A DNA stretch of 64,000 nucleotides from Fremontodendron californicum (GCA_030761205.1 JAULJL010000015.1:14761501-14825500), one strand, 5' to 3'. Shown: positions 19,815 through 32,960, counted from the first letter of the stretch. Translations and numbers: made by a program. The notes: generated by a model not told the origin, from the letters alone.

Positions 19815-21592
19815 GTTGGACAAATGAACTCCAGTGCTAATTGGGAAGGTAGCCCAATTAATGAAGAAATTACCAACCTACCATACTCAGATTTGCTTTC
19901 TTTTCCTTTTATTTTTTTTATTGTTTATATAGTGTTTTAGGTTTGTTTAGGTTTTATTAGTTTGTTTTGAGTCTTAGTTATTTTTATTCTTTTGTTTATT
20001 AGTTCTTTTCTCTTACATATAATTCTTGCATGTGGGGTGATAGTATTACATTGAGGACAATATAAGAATTAAGTGTGGGGGGGAAAATTTAGGATTTTTA
20101 TGTTAGATTTTTTTTGGAGTATTTTAGTGTGTTTTTAGTTCCTTTTGAAACAATGATTAGATATGAATTACATAGGTCCAAAACTAGTTATTAGTGAGAA
20201 GATTTTTCATGAGAGTTGAGCTTGAATACTATTTTTCATGAGCCAATGTTAATATGATATGTTGATTGAGAAAGAAGCATGTTTAGACTTAAAATTGACT
20301 TGTATAATCATCCTTGTGAGTTTTGAGCCTATATGATTGATGCATTATACATATCAATCTAGTTTCTTTCTTGTGTGCTCTTATGATTACATGATTCTCT
20401 AGAACTTGCTTTAAACCGTTTGAGACTATATTGATACATGTGACAACATGGAAATATAGAGGCATTAGGATTATAACCAGGGCCCAATAAGCCATCCATT
20501 ATTGATGTTCCAAGAGAACATCCCCCTAGTGAGCCAATTTGAGCCTACATTGAATATGCTATTATATTGGTAACCACATCTTACACCTAGCCTAAACACA
20601 TTTATATCTTTACCATTGTTCTAAAGATGGACTAGAATGTTTGAGACATATTACAAAAACAAGGGATACTTTTTGAAAATTTGGGTTAGAACAAAAGATA
20701 AGTGTGGGGGAGGAGAAAGGTAAAAGTCAAGAAAAAAAAGGATTTTTTTTTTTTTGAATCATCTCTTGAACTTCTAGTTAAAGAAAAGAAAAAGAATGTT
20801 ACAAGGTTGGTTAGAATGAAACAAAGACTCAACATGAAATATTCAGCCTATGTGATTATGTACTTCCAAGGAATATTGAGAAAGTTCTATTTGCAAAATC
20901 TTATTTTGTCTCTAAATTCTATGAAGTCTTTGGAACCTTTGTGATATTTTTTCCTTTTTATTCTTTAACCACATTATTACCCCTTGGCCCCATTAAAACC
21001 TTGATTAAAGACCTCTTGATTCATGAAGTTGTATGATCTAAATAGTGGAGAATAGGTGGACAAACAAGCATATGGTAGAACTATTTTCATGAGATTGATT
21101 GAGTGTAAACACTTTACCACTACTATATTGAGTGAAAATCATGAGAGTAGCCTAAGTGAGAAGTTGAGATTAAGTTTGAATATGCATTATTTTGATTGAG
21201 ATATGTTATGTTAATATTGGTTTAACTCAAACTATTTACATTCAAGCATAAATTTTTGTGAAATTCTTTGAGATATTGATTAGTTTATAAGAATTGTCTA
21301 ATGATTTTCTCTAATTTATATTGAAATGATTAGTTGTAATTACTATTTTTATTTTTATTTTTATTTTTCTTTATTTGTATTTGTATTTATTTGTATTTTT
21401 CTTATGTTTTCAATGTTTGTGGGTATCGTCTTAATAAACTTTCACGAGACTAAACTCGTCCACTAGGGACACCTAAGGGTTTAAAGGCTTGTGTCACATG
21501 CTAAGTGCCACCATGATTTCCTACGAAAGTGGATTAAATTAGATTTTCTTAAATTTTGTTTTATTTTGTTTTGCTCGAAGACTAGAAAAAAG
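19815..21592 (+). other. AthL-1 non-coding 3' region
   Basis: There is no pol and no convincing ORF. A PPT-like 'aagtgtgggggggaaa' at about 20071 is repeated just before the LTR at 21593. Segments match the AthL-2 sequence from 63195 on and, inverted, the Athila-type element at 6395-8100, including the hairpin at 21444-21459. Confidence 0.75.
21444..21459 (+). other. Conserved hairpin motif, AthL-1 copy
   Basis: ACGAG and CTCGT flank a 6-nt loop. It is identical to the motif at 6505-6520 on the other strand, in the same position relative to the LTR. Confidence 0.55.
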
Positions 21593-21609
21593 CTAAGTGT
21601 GGGGGTATT
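21593..21609 (+). other. Polypurine tract of AthL-1
   Basis: AGCTAAGTGTGGGGGTATT immediately precedes the LTR start TGATAAGCTC. Confidence 0.82.
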
Positions 21610-23089
21610 TGATAAGCTCATAAAATATACATTTTATGCCTAAACCTTTAGTTTTTGTTATGTTTTCGACTTATCTTGTTTACTTATATTATGTTTTTGA
21701 ATTTTAGGTACAATAAGGAGAATGAAGTCAAAAGATGTCAATAATGATGGTAAATAACTTACAAATAATACAAGATGGAAGAAGACTCGGGAGTCAAAAA
21801 GATTAATTTCTGGTTGCAAGGCAAGAAGGCAGATTTGACCTCCGGAGCTTGTTGCAAGGAAAACATTATGTTAAAGTCTTTATTTGAAGAAACTCCCTCT
21901 TGACGTTTGAATCTAACTTGAATACCTTTCCAACGGTAGTTTACACACCCAAATCGTACAAGAAATGGTCATCCAAATCAGCCAAAAAAGTGCGAGACGA
22001 TGTAGTCGAAAAATACAAGGCTGCATGCTCGGCGCCAATAATTCAGGAAAATCGCAAAAACTGCCCAAAAACGTGATTTTTCGGCCTCCAGAGTTACTTG
22101 TATGGCAAGAACTTGTTCTCAGGGTTTTAAAACTCTATAAAAACCATCTTTTGAGCCACAAACTAGACATCTTTGGAGGAGACTCAAGGATCATCATTAA
22201 TTTTCTTCTTCTTCTTCTCCATTCTTTTATTTTCTTTTTAGTTTTAAGTATATATTATCTATGCCTATGCTAGGCTAAACTTATCTTTGGTTAAGGGTGA
22301 TTTCAAAGTCCTAGACATATTTTGTAATTAATTTTTAGATTTTATCTATCATTAGTTTTCTATCAAAGTTGATTATGTTCTTCCATAAGAATTGTTCATG
22401 ATCTTTGTCTTGATTTGTTTAGGTGTACAACTAGATAGATCTTGATAATTGTCTAATGCTAGTTTAGGAGTCTTGATCCGTGTAATTGTCTTGATTTCCT
22501 ATTCATAAGAGGCAATTTGTGATTAATGATTATGTTATAGTTTTCGCTAATTGCAAAGTGGAACATAACCTAAGTTGAACAACCCGAGCTTATGTGTTTG
22601 TTTCTTAGATCAACCTATCTTTCTCATCATAAAGCTGTTATCAAATTGAATTTAGAGAGCTTATTCTAGGTTGTTTGATAATTAGAGATTAAATAGAGAG
22701 TTTATTCTATTTAACGACAAACTAAGGAAAGATTGGGGTAGCAGAGCTTGTTGTTATCTACGGTTGATAATTTTGATAGTTAATTGATGTTGACAAATCT
22801 GATGTTGATTCTCAATAATGTCTAGTGGTGGAGAATGACCTCTTAACCATGTTTTTCTCATATTTAATAGTCTTTTTATTTACTTGCTTTTTACTTTCTT
22901 GTTTTCTTAATTTTTAAAACTCTTTCAAAAACCCCTTTTTTTTATTGTTCTTGAATTTAAGTTTTAAACTAGTAATTTATAAATTAGACACCAATCCCTG
23001 TGGATTCGACCCTTGCTTCTACTATACTCTACAATTGATATTAATTTTAGTGCAAGGTTTTAATTAAGATATACTCTTTGGAGTGCATA
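21610..23089 (+). repeat. AthL-1 3' LTR (~1480 bp)
   Basis: It starts TGATAAGCTCATAAA and runs parallel to 60381-62118 through landmarks such as 'gacctccggagcttgttgc' and 'gtctagtggtggagaatga'. It ends near 'gagtgcata', where the AthL-2 LTR has 'gggtgcatca'. The final bases are diverged, so the end is set by comparison. Confidence 0.85.
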
Positions 23090-23105
23090 ACTTTCGCATG
23101 CTCTC

Positions 23106-23580
23106 TGAAGCGCATCAACCACGTTATTTGTTTGAAAACATCTCATGAGCTATATCATCTCCTATAAAGCTCTTACTCACCAAGACCACACGCCCAACAA
23201 GATATTATTTTACGATTCCTTCGGACTATGCTTTCACATGGAATTGCTTGAAGCTATATTATCTCATAAAAGCTCTCAAGATAGAAGCTTTCTCAATCAC
23301 ATTATCTTGCATGGAACTTTCTCAAACTCTTCGAAGCGCACCAACCACATTATTTATTTGGAAACATCTCGTGGGTTATATCATCTCCTATAAAGCTCTT
23401 ACTCGCCAAGACCATGCGTCCAACAAGATATTATTTTATGATTCCTTCGGACTATGCTCTCACATGGAATCACTTGAAGCTACATTATCTCATAAAAGCC
23501 TTCAAGATAAAAGCTTTCTCAATCATATTATCTCGTATGGAACTTTCTTAAGCTCTCACAAGCGCACCAACTACATATAT
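23106..23580. repeat. Two copies of a ~226-bp direct repeat
   Basis: 'cctataaagctcttactc' occurs at 23161 and 23387. The surrounding 200 bp ('aagcgcaccaaccac...ttcggactatgct...') are repeated with about 10% mismatch. Confidence 0.8.
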
Positions 23581-24564
23581 ACTTGAAAGTAGAGACTAGG
23601 AAACATCTTGCTTATTCCAAGCTTATCATGATATTTGAAAGGCACATGTCCGGATCCACATACTAGTTAATCAAGGCATTTTACACATACATTGAAATCT
23701 ATCTCAAGCCATTATCAAGGTATTTCGAGCAAACATCGAAATCTATTTCAAGCCCATTTGAATTTATCTAAATGAAATCCATTGAATTCCTTTTAAGGAC
23801 GAGCTAGCTAAGGCAAGTACTATTACTTATAAGCTCTTCAACTCTACAAAACAAGATAAGTGCTAGAATTTTATACCTGCATATAGTTCCATTCGATTGG
23901 TATAAACTTGTCATCGCATATATTTTGTTATGTAATTCTACATATATTTCGATGATGGATTAAAGTGGGATGGTGATAGAGAAATATGGTAAAACAAATA
24001 CATGTGAGGAATCATTCAATCCTCTTGAACTAAATTGCTTGCATATTATTATTCCCATGGATAAAGCAACTTGTTTGCATATATGAGTTACCTTAAATGA
24101 TGAATCCAAAAAGTGATCATCCATGAGCATACATGAAATGCTTACATAAATCAAACATATTACAAGTTACACTACAATAAAGTGTGCTTACTTGCATCAA
24201 GCATAAATTGTTGAAAAAAAACTATACGTAAATTAGCTATGATTTATTCACGCATAGTTCATGCGTATAATCAATATCAATTCAATCATACATAATTCAT
24301 GAGTACAATTGGTGTGTAATAAGAGTTGATTCAATTGCTTGCAAATTATCACTTCCAAGTAGCAAATTATCTTATACATGACTTGAGAACACGCAACGAA
24401 TTAGCATAATGTATCTCATGCTTTAAACACACAGCAGTGGTGAATGCAGTTAGTTTTACAATATTATAAGATCACTAACTTTTGAATTTTGATATGTTCT
24501 TCATTTCAAAAGCTTAGATACTTTTACAGGACATCTCTCCTACTTCATGAAGTGAGCATTCAAC

Positions 24565-25070
24565 CTCTTCAGGCTCTCTTATGCGTTCACGCACATGTAC
24601 TCGTCTTACGATACAGTGTAACGCTCAACAGCCTCTAACTGGCTCTCTTATGCATTCACGCACATGTACTCGTCCTGCGATACCGTGTAACGCTCAACAG
24701 TCTCTAACTAGCTCTCTTATTCGTTTACGCACGTGTACTCGTCTTGCGATACTGTGTAATGCTCAACAGCCTCTAATTGGCTCTCTTATGCATTCACGCA
24801 CGTGTACTCATCTTGCGATACCGTGTAACGCTCAACTGTCTCGTCAGGCTCTCTTATGCGTTCTCACACGTGTGCTCGTCTTGTGACACCGTGTAGCACG
24901 CTCATTAGCCTCTTCAGGCCCTTCTATGTGTTAGTGTATGCGTGCTCACCCTGCGACATCATATAACACGCTCAGCAGCCTTTTCAGGCTCCAACAACCC
25001 CTTCAGGCCCAACAACCTCTTCAGGCTCCAATGACCTCTTCAGGCCCTTCTATGCGTTAGTTTATACATG
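24565..25070. repeat. ~70-bp tandem repeat array
   Basis: Units carry 'cacgcacatgtactcgtc', 'gataccgtgtaacgctcaac' and 'gctctcttatgc'. About five units are clear, and the array then decays into shorter 'cctcttcaggc' repeats up to 25070. Confidence 0.8.
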
Positions 25071-25551
25071 CTCGCCAAATGCATACAAAAACCAATCCCC
25101 GTGTGCTCAGCTGATCATCTAGGACGATCTCATATACCAACACTCTAACTACGACGCCAAGCTACAGTTAGCCCTATCTAAATATAAGGTATATGATCTC
25201 ATCAACAGAATGCAATCAAATGCTGGCGGACTACCCAAGCTACAAAAATGACCTTATCGAGCAAAGGCAAACATATGCAAGCTCCAAAGTTGAACTTCTC
25301 GTCTAACGCAAGCAACCACTTATCGGTCAAAATTTTCAAACAAGCTTCATTGCATAAGAACAACAATTGCACAACAATTAATGACAACTCGAAAGTCTAT
25401 CTACTCACCAATACGACCTTATAATTGGCAAACAGTCGCGCGCTCGAACAAATGCCAATGATGAGCATAATTCTCTCGACAAGTCTTGCAAAAGGCTCGA
25501 AGGCGGTCACTTTATAACCACCTTCGCGCCTAGGGGGCAATTGTTATACCC

Positions 25552-25804
25552 GTAAAGATTTTAAGGGTATTTTAGTATTATGCTACTTAGATCCTTATAT
25601 GTATGGTGAGCCTCCATAGAGACAAAGGAGGTAATTCATTTCTCTACACTTTCTTGTTCATTTATATTGTCTCCCTTAATTTGTTGAGCTATCACTGACT
25701 TGAGTGTCGGAGCACGCGTCGGAGTACCAACTCTGACGCCCTTGACCATCCTTATTTTGCAGGTTTCCTCGTCAAACGATCATGATCAATTTTGGACATT
25801 AACA
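25552..25804 (+). repeat. Probable LTR or LTR fragment
   Basis: The 5' end TGTTATACCCGTAAAG follows the polypurine-like tract. The body has a promoter-leader look (CT-rich 'catttctctacactttcttg' and 'tgtctcccttaatttg'). The 3' end is uncertain: candidate CA ends occur at 25774, 25790 and 25804. No second copy is in the window. Confidence 0.45.
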
Positions 25805-26440
25805 AGTTCAATACAAATTTCTCTTGTTTCTGCACATAGTTCGCCTAAAAGTGCCGAATATTGTCTCCGAGAGGACTTCGCTTTATTCCCACCTAATTGG
25901 GATTTTATCTTGCCTGATGTTTCATTAAAAACTCTAGAGAATTGGGAGACAATTGGAATGACATATATGTCATAGTTGAAGCTCAGGTTTTATTGGCTGG
26001 AGATTACAGGATAAGAGAAAGGTAGCGGAAACAAGTCTTTATTTGAGCTTGTTTCTCATCCCATCGAGAAGAAATCTTATTACTTCTCCATTTCGAGAGA
26101 TTAACCTTGCATTAATTCAAACAGTCATCAAGCGCATTTCCTGGCTGCTTCCACCTACGCGTATGGTAACTATAGTTCCAATCTGCCACCGACCAACCTT
26201 TCAAGAGCTGACCAACCAGTCAACATTAGCACTAAGATTGAAATTTGATGCAGGTTGGTTGGCAAATGGTTGGGATATTCTCGAGGAACTCTAACACCAA
26301 TTCCCACGCCAAGTTTTTCAGACGGCTATACTCGGAGAAAACCACAATTAATTGATGCTAGTAGATTTTTTATTCATTTTATTTGTACATGTTTGATTTT
26401 TATTAAAATTTTAAATAATTGTTTTAAAATTTATTGAAAC
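25805..26440. other. Unidentified sequence with short ORFs
   Basis: Several overlapping plus-strand frames (25700-25975, 26043-26294, 26255-26437) have gene-like base composition. A phrase such as EDFALFPPNWDFILPD looks protein-like but matches nothing I recognise. It may be a decayed gene or retroelement coding remnant. Confidence 0.3.
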
Positions 26441-27335
26441 TCAATTTTTACAAATTTAAAAGTTTTATAGTCTTATGATTTTATTAAAAATAATGTCCAA
26501 AATTGAGTTTATTTAACCCTTAACAAAAGGATAAATATGAAGGGAGTAATTCATTATTTGTAAAATAGTTTTGTGATATTTCAGAGTAATTGGTTTTGCT
26601 CCCATGCCAAATTTGCATTTGAAAACGGTGGAAGAATCTAAAACATAAATTTGAAGTAATAAAAGGAACAACCAAATTCACCGTATAAACATTAATATAC
26701 TATTATTGATGCTTTTATAGTGATTATATCAAATTCTTAGAATGAGATGTTTCAAAAAAGTTTTATCTAACAGGTGAAAAATCAGCAAAACAACTGAAAT
26801 CAGCATTGGGTGCCTGACACCGTTATGTCAAAAACGGAGCTTTAGGTTCCGTTTTGTATTGCTTATTAGCACAACTTTTGAGATTATAAATTGTGTTTTA
26901 TTATAAATGGAATGTTAAACTGATAAAAAAAAATTAACTTTTATAGTTAAAATTATGAATTGCAACCCAAATCAAAAAAAAAAAATAATAAATAAGCTTT
27001 TGCGGTTTGGAAGTTGATTTTTGTATAAAATAATTTTATTATCCGTAAATCTCTAAAATTTTATTATTTTAAACATATTTTTTTTATTTTAATTCCTTAA
27101 AGTATTTTTTCATGACAATGCCAAATACATAAAGGTTTTTAAATTATATTTTTTCATCACACTTTTTCAATCCATTTTTTTCTAACCGAAATTTTTTCTA
27201 ACAGTAATGTTATACTAATCCTGAATGTGTGAGTTAAGGCATGAATGTATGATTTTTTAGTGCTATGTGAGGAAGGGCAACTCTCCCAGAAGCAAACCTC
27301 AGTAAAAAATGGAGAAACAATTAGCCAAGATTTAA
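26441..27335. other. AT-rich intergenic sequence
   Basis: I see no gene or repeat boundary here. Confidence 0.6.
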
Positions 27336-27952
27336 CTCATAATGTCTAAATTTTACTAAATTAGGCAATGCTTGAGATTAATGGCGTAATTTATTAGCAA
27401 ATTAAAGTTTAAGTTTATATTTAATGCATTAACAGCGTATGAGTGTTATATATTGTCAATGAATCATAAGTGACATCTCGTTAATAAATAAAATTAAAAG
27501 TGATAAAATCTTTAAATATTAATATTAATAATTTATTTAAATTTAATTAAATATTAATATAAATCATTAGAATTTTTTTCACTCTTCCTTATTTCTAACC
27601 AAGTATCATTTTGTGATTTATTAACTATATAACATTTATATACACTATCAATACATCAAATATAAATTCTTAAAATTTTTCAATTTGGTGAGTCCAAAGT
27701 CTTTGTCTCATAGCAGACCCAATATATTTGTTTCATTGTGATCTCCCTACAGCTAGAATATAAGACTTTTATGATCCTTGAAACTTGAGAGCAGGGCAAC
27801 TGTTTGAGAAGTTGCCATGAAATATCAGGGAAAATTCAAGGAACTTCATAAAATCAGCTGTAAGTGGCAGCGGTTAGATGGTTACATCCATCAATGCCAA
27901 CAATAACTCTATTTAATTGAAAAGTATTAGATGCTTAAATCAAACTGATGTA

Positions 27953-28648
27953 GGATCCATTTGAATGTTCGGTGAGATTAAAATAGTGATGACTTTAATT
28001 ACTGTAAAGATAAGATTAGATATTATAGTGATGAGATTAAAATCAATAGTTAGATATGTGCTTAGATGCAAAAGCAGCGGTGGCGATGAGGTGAATTATA
28101 GTGATAAGAGAAAATAATCATTAAAGTCATTAGATTAAAATGTGTGAATATATAATAAAATTTTTAAATTATTTGATATTATGAAATAAATTATATTTAT
28201 ATCAAATAATAATTTTATTAATAGATATTAAAAATTAATAAAAATACTAATTTATCAAATAATATTTTTGTTTTTATTTTTTATATAATTTTATTTTTTT
28301 AATTCATTCATATTAATTATATAATAATAAAATTTATATATTTATTAAATTTATACAATAATAAACTTTATATATTAGTTAACTTATTATATAATAATAA
28401 ATTTATTATATATTTATTATATAATAAAAAAATAAACAAAAACTAACCCTTGAAAATTCAAGTGGGGTTATAATAGAAAAAGGCCTCCCACTGGAGCTTG
28501 AAGTTCCAATGGGAGGAAAGGGGCCACGGTGAGACTCTACTCTCACTGTGCTGCCTTTGTTACCTAAATGCAATTAATGGCACGATTGGAGCAATTTTTT
28601 TGCCCCAATCGGACCTCATTGGTACTTCATTTAAAACCAAACGAAGCC
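27953..28648. mobile_element. MITE-like insertion, Harbinger/Tourist-like (696 bp)
   Basis: It is absent from copy B. It is flanked by GTA on both sides (27950-27952 and 28649-28651). The left end GGATCCATTTGAATG and the reverse-complemented right end GGCTTCGTTTGGTTT form weak inverted repeats. The interior is very AT-rich and has no ORF. The class is inferred from the 3-bp duplication and end style. Confidence 0.55.
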
Positions 28649-28882
28649 GTATTCTACTTCCAGAAAAGTAGAAAAAAATGAAGATCCCAAAAACATTAAT
28701 TTGGGAGTTGCCATCAGAATAATGACAAAGTTCAAAGCTAACACATACTTCATATTTTGTGTATGACTTTATTATTTTTAATTTTCCCTTTGCCTAGAAA
28801 GTATAAAAAAAAAAAACTGTAATAATCTGATGAACAGAATCATACTTTTTCTTTTCACAAATAACATATAGATTATTGCAGG

Positions 28883-29122
28883 TAGACCTATTTAAAGATT
28901 GACTCGTATTGAATTAGGTTTGAACAAAAAAAAATTTAATTTGGATCGGTTCGATTTGAATTACTGTTTATTAATAAAAAAATATTTTTTATTTAAATTT
29001 AATTATAAAATATAAAAATATTTTTTAAACAATGATATGGGCTTCCAAACCTGGCCCGATTCGAGCCTGAGTAAAGAAAAAAAAATTCGAGCTGTGACCC
29101 GATCCGACCATGAACGAATCTA
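28883..29122. mobile_element. hAT-like MITE (240 bp)
   Basis: It is absent from copy B. It is flanked by 8-bp duplications ATTGCAGG (28875-28882) and ATTGTAGG (29123-29130), 7 of 8 identical. The ends are TAGACC... and ...ATCTA, with degenerate inverted repeats. The interior includes 'cctggcccgattcgagcc'. The minus-strand ORF across it is spurious. Confidence 0.7.
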
Positions 29123-29372
29123 ATTGTAGGTCTGAGGTGTGATTATGCATGACAAATTTTACATTAATTAACATTGTTACACAATAGAAACAATATGTTT
29201 TCAAGCCATTAAATGCAACCATGTACAATTTAAAAGAAGCAAATTCCATTCCTCTGTTTCTCTTTTGGAAAATGAGAAAGTAAAAGAGTCACATTTAAGG
29301 GTCTGGCTAACAAATGTCTATAGATACTAATTAAAAATTATTTAACTAATATTTAATAAAATTATTTAATAT

Positions 29373-30398
29373 TAGAGGTGGCAAAATAAACCCGAATCTG
29401 AAAACTCGCTCGAAAAAAACCCAAACCCAATTTAACCAAAAAAGTAAAAAACTTGAACCCGAGAAAACTCGAACCAGAAATTAACCGAGCCCAAAATAAC
29501 TCGAAGCCCAAATGGCTCGAGCCCGAAATGAATCAAACCCGAGATCGACCCGATCATAAGCCCGTAACCCAAATTTAATACTAAAAATAAGAATGACTGA
29601 ATTGTAATTAAATGATTTTTATTAAATAAAAATTTTAATTATTAATTTTATTATAATATTTTTTACTTTTTTAATCAAAAGTTAAAATTATATATATATG
29701 TATATATAAGGTAAAATACTAATTTTATCTTCATTAATCATTATTATTTAAATAGTAAATTATTAAAATGTATAATATATATATATATATATCAAGTAAT
29801 TTTTAATGATGATTTTTTTAAAAAAAAAAAATTAGTTTTTAGTTAAGATTAGACCATAAGAACAAATAATTGAACAATAACTAATAATAGTATTTTTTTT
29901 TTGTATTGTCTTACCAGCTCTTAAACCTTAGTCTTATTTCTTATTCAAATATAAACATTTTCTCATTTTGATTTAATTATTAGTGTGTATAATTATATTT
30001 ATATGTATGTATAATATAAACCATAATATATTTATATGTTCATATTAGAGTTCATCGGATCAATTATTTTAAATATCAATATGATAATTTATCATATTTT
30101 CAAAAAATAATTATGTAACAAATTAATTTTATATCTTTTTTTGTGCTAACAAATATCGATATTATACAAACATAATTAAAAACAAATGTCATATTATACA
30201 AAGCTCACTTAAAAAAATGATAATTTATTTTGGATTTAAATATTTAAATTATGTAGAAATGATTACATATAACATAAAATAAAAAATGATGTAAAACCTA
30301 CCTGAACCCGAACCCCAGCATGAATCCGAAATGACACGAACCCGAAATGATCCGAACTTGAAATGACCTTACCTGAACCCGCTCATTTGCCACCTCTA
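29373..30398. mobile_element. Non-autonomous hAT-type element (1026 bp)
   Basis: Perfect 13-bp terminal inverted repeats TAGAGGTGGCAAA / TTTGCCACCTCTA are present. Target duplications are TTTAATAT (29365-29372) and TCTAATAT (30399-30406), 7 of 8 identical. The subterminal parts are rich in 'cccgaacccgaa' motifs, as is usual for plant hAT MITEs. It carries no transposase. Copy B of the segmental duplication shows the empty site. Confidence 0.85.
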
Positions 30399-30578
30399 TC
30401 TAATATTACTTTTACTAAATTAAAAAAAATTATGCATTAATTACAATTTTTTTATAAATATTACCTTAACCAGTGTCATTATGCACAATTTAACATTTCC
30501 CACATTTAAACCCCTAACTTAATTCCCTAAACCCAACATATTTTGGTGTATGAGAACTAAGCCCATGATGCTGTGAAA

Positions 30579-30672
30579 CTAACTACAAAGACTGTTGTCT
30601 AAGTCAGATAAGTATCCACCAGTACTACAAGTATGAGAATAGCTAAAACTTTCTGATATATTTCCAACATAA
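30579..30672 (-). pseudogene. C-terminal remnant of receptor-like kinase, copy A
   Basis: The minus strand encodes GNISESFSYSHTCSTGGYLS ... NSLCS and a TAG stop. This parallels GNISDSFNYSDTCSIGGYLS ... SSLCR at 59905-59990. Only about 30 codons survive, and the sequence above 30680 is unrelated. It shows that two paralogous kinase genes once stood here in the same orientation. Confidence 0.8.
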
Positions 30673-31580
30673 TCATGAAATATGTTACATGGACTCAGCG
30701 AAAAATTCTAAGAAAAGTTCTTTAGAATAAGTTTCCCATGAGCTTCAAGAGATTCTGACCGTTAGATTAAAATAGGATGATCTGAACCGTCAAAAAAAAA
30801 AAAAAAAAGCTAACTGGTTAACCCGGTGAAAGAATGATGAAAAGAAAAAAACTGAAGCCTTAAGCCTGATTGAAACTAAACCCCTGAAAAATTCAATCTA
30901 CTTCTAAAAAAAACCCGATCTGAAAAAACTCTCCCACCCCGTCAGCTTCCATCGACTGCTCTTCTATCGGCAATCAGAGTCTCCGACGGTTGGCCATCGA
31001 CCTTCAAAGCTGCAATAGAAGGGTTTCTTTTTTTCTTTTTTTATTCAAATGAGTTTTTTAGTTTGAATTGAAGGTGCGTTTTTTGGGGTTTCTTTTTGGA
31101 GGTTTTGGTTTCTGGTTTTTCTCTTTAGTTGATCATAAAGTTTCCATTTTTAGATATTTTAGATTCGTTTGATTCTTTATGTTAGTTTTATTCTTGGAAA
31201 TTTTAGATTTTTGTCCCTTTTTAGGGTTTCTTTTAATGTTTATTTGGTTTAGTAAAATCACAACTAGGTTTTTCATTTTTTACTTTCATTTTTTCCACTT
31301 ACATTGTTGTAATATCCACAATTATGAATTCTTTAGTTGGGTATTTTTGAAAAAGAAAATGAAGTTTAATCTAATTTTTTTATGAATATTTGCTTTTTAT
31401 AGGTAAGGAAAGATACAGTCAGTCGGTGAATTTAATAAAGAAAAAGGAGGATTGAGGGTTTAAAAAAATTGGGTGGTAAGAATGTTACTTTCTTCTCCCC
31501 CTTCCTCTTCTTCTTTGAGGCACTCATCCTTTTCTAGATAATATAATTACTGCATTTATATTTGCTCGGATTGAGCTTTC
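30673..31580. other. Possible 5' region of a host gene
   Basis: A pyrimidine-rich leader-like stretch (30930-31030, 'ctctcccaccccgtcagcttcc') is followed by T-rich intron-like sequence and AG acceptors. No ORF is convincing. Confidence 0.3.
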
Positions 31581-32483
31581 ATGGACAGGTTCTCTAGGAT
31601 GCGTTTAGGTGGAAGTGAGAGAACTACTCTGTTAGACCGAGGAGTAAGTTTGTTCTCTATATTGCCCTTGGATTTTGATATTGTTGGAGTTTTGGGTTAT
31701 ATATTAAGTTTGATTTAAATTTTTTGCACATGTTGTTTTTTTATTCATGGTTAATTGCTTAAAGTATTCTTATTGGAGTTTTGGATGATGATATTCAATT
31801 TAAATGTCTATACAATTTGGAATGTGTTTGCATGTTATGATTCTCTCATTTATGTTTTAATGGGTTTTCAGATTTCATCTTGTTATTTGTATGTACTAAG
31901 TTACAATTAATGACAATGTTTACCACAGAGGCAAAAAACAAAGAAGCTGCAATGGAAAGATTGAAAAGTGAAGTATGTTATGTATAATTTTGTCTTTTCT
32001 TGCTTGTGCTGTTTGATTCTCACATGTTTGAATGATTTTTCTTGCTATTGAATCAAATTTTAGTTTTTTGTTTTGTTTTAAATCATAAATGCAGAGCTTT
32101 TCAAGTGTCTACAACAAACATATGGGAATAATTACCAAAGTTTCATTGAGAGCACCTGCAAAGAACCATTTCCTGGATGGATGGAGGGAAATAGGTATCT
32201 CTTGTTTAAGTTTTTTATATAATGCAAATGTTTCTGACAAAATTTGAGATTACCCTTTTCTTTTTATCTTAGGATGATGGATCCAATAGTATTATGCTAT
32301 GGGAAATGGCAGCTAACAGGTTTCTTGGTTGATCCTAATGGAGTACTTGATGTTGTAAGTTATCATTGTCTAATTTTGGCTGTAAAATGTCTTCTAACAC
32401 TAGCATTTCTTGGATTTCTTTTTCCTTTCTAAATCAGTATACACTCCTTGGATGGGAAATGCTACATAGACATGTCTTCTATA
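31581..32483 (+). pseudogene. Exon-like segments of an unidentified gene
   Basis: 31581-31643 is a 21-codon open stretch (MDRFSRMRLGGSERTTLLDRG) ending at a GTAAGT donor. 31931-31972 (AKNKEAAMERLKSE) lies between an AG and GTATGT. 32095 onward (SFSSVYNKHMGIITK) follows a GCAG acceptor and keeps the phase. Further open stretches follow at about 32275-32355 and 32440-32500. I do not recognise the product. The exon chain is inferred from splice-like borders only, and the later parts do not hold one frame. Confidence 0.3.
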
Positions 32484-32960
32484 AACAACTTAAAAAATAG
32501 CTTAATGAAACATGTGATTCTTTGGATAGAAACAAGTATAGTTGGTCGCAACAGTTCCAAACTGCAAAATTGTCTCAAAGTTCTCATAAATCCCACTACA
32601 TTATAAACCAGCAACATGCAGACAAAGGAAAAATTAATGAGTTTCAAGGTGGTTTTTCACTTCCCTCAACTATCAGGACAGTGCATGACATAATATTACA
32701 TTGACTAGAAAAGAATCAATCAATTTTCCTTATTTAACAGATAATTTTTCTTTTCCCACCTTGTTTTATCCCATTGTATTCTCACTTGGATGTTTGGTCA
32801 TGTACCACTTTATTCATGTGATTTCATGTAGTGTTAATCAGATTATTCTCATATGTAAAGGGACTGTTTCAGATGGTTGCATGTTAAAACAGTAATCATT
32901 CTTCTGAATGTTGTAACTCTTCCTCATATCTCAAGTGCCACCAGTCAAATTTGTTTTCAG

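Larger units (their letters stand above)
19160..23089 (+). mobile_element. AthL-1: 5'-truncated gag-only Athila-like element
   Basis: It consists of a gag-like ORF, a long non-coding region, a polypurine tract and a 3' LTR. It matches the element starting at 60381 over gag and LTR. The 5' LTR, leader and gag N-terminus are missing because the copy is joined directly to the Ogre-1 RT remnant. The left boundary is uncertain by about 10 bp. Confidence 0.85.
23090..25551 (+). mobile_element. 3' internal part of an unidentified LTR retroelement
   Basis: The sequence has no coding potential and ends in a polypurine-like 'gcgcctagggggcaat' followed by an LTR-like TGTTATACCCGTAAAG. It is made largely of tandem repeats (listed separately). 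The 5' part was lost or displaced where it meets the AthL-1 LTR. Short ORFs at 23145, 23248 and 24581 only mirror the repeats. The family is not recognised. Confidence 0.5.
27336..30672. repeat. Segmental duplication, copy A
   Basis: This is collinear with 58757-60010. The shared runs include 'aatgtctaaattttactaaa', 'gatctccctacagctagaat', 'tgattatgcatgacaa' and 'ttttggtgtatgagaactaa'. Copy A is about 2 kb longer because of three insertions that copy B lacks. Both copies end in the C-terminal codons of the same receptor-kinase family, so this is a duplicated gene end plus its downstream flank. Confidence 0.88.

Noticed and set aside
30579..30672. Independent small gene
   Set aside because: The segment aligns with the C-terminus of the receptor kinase at 59905-59990 and is a remnant of its paralogue.
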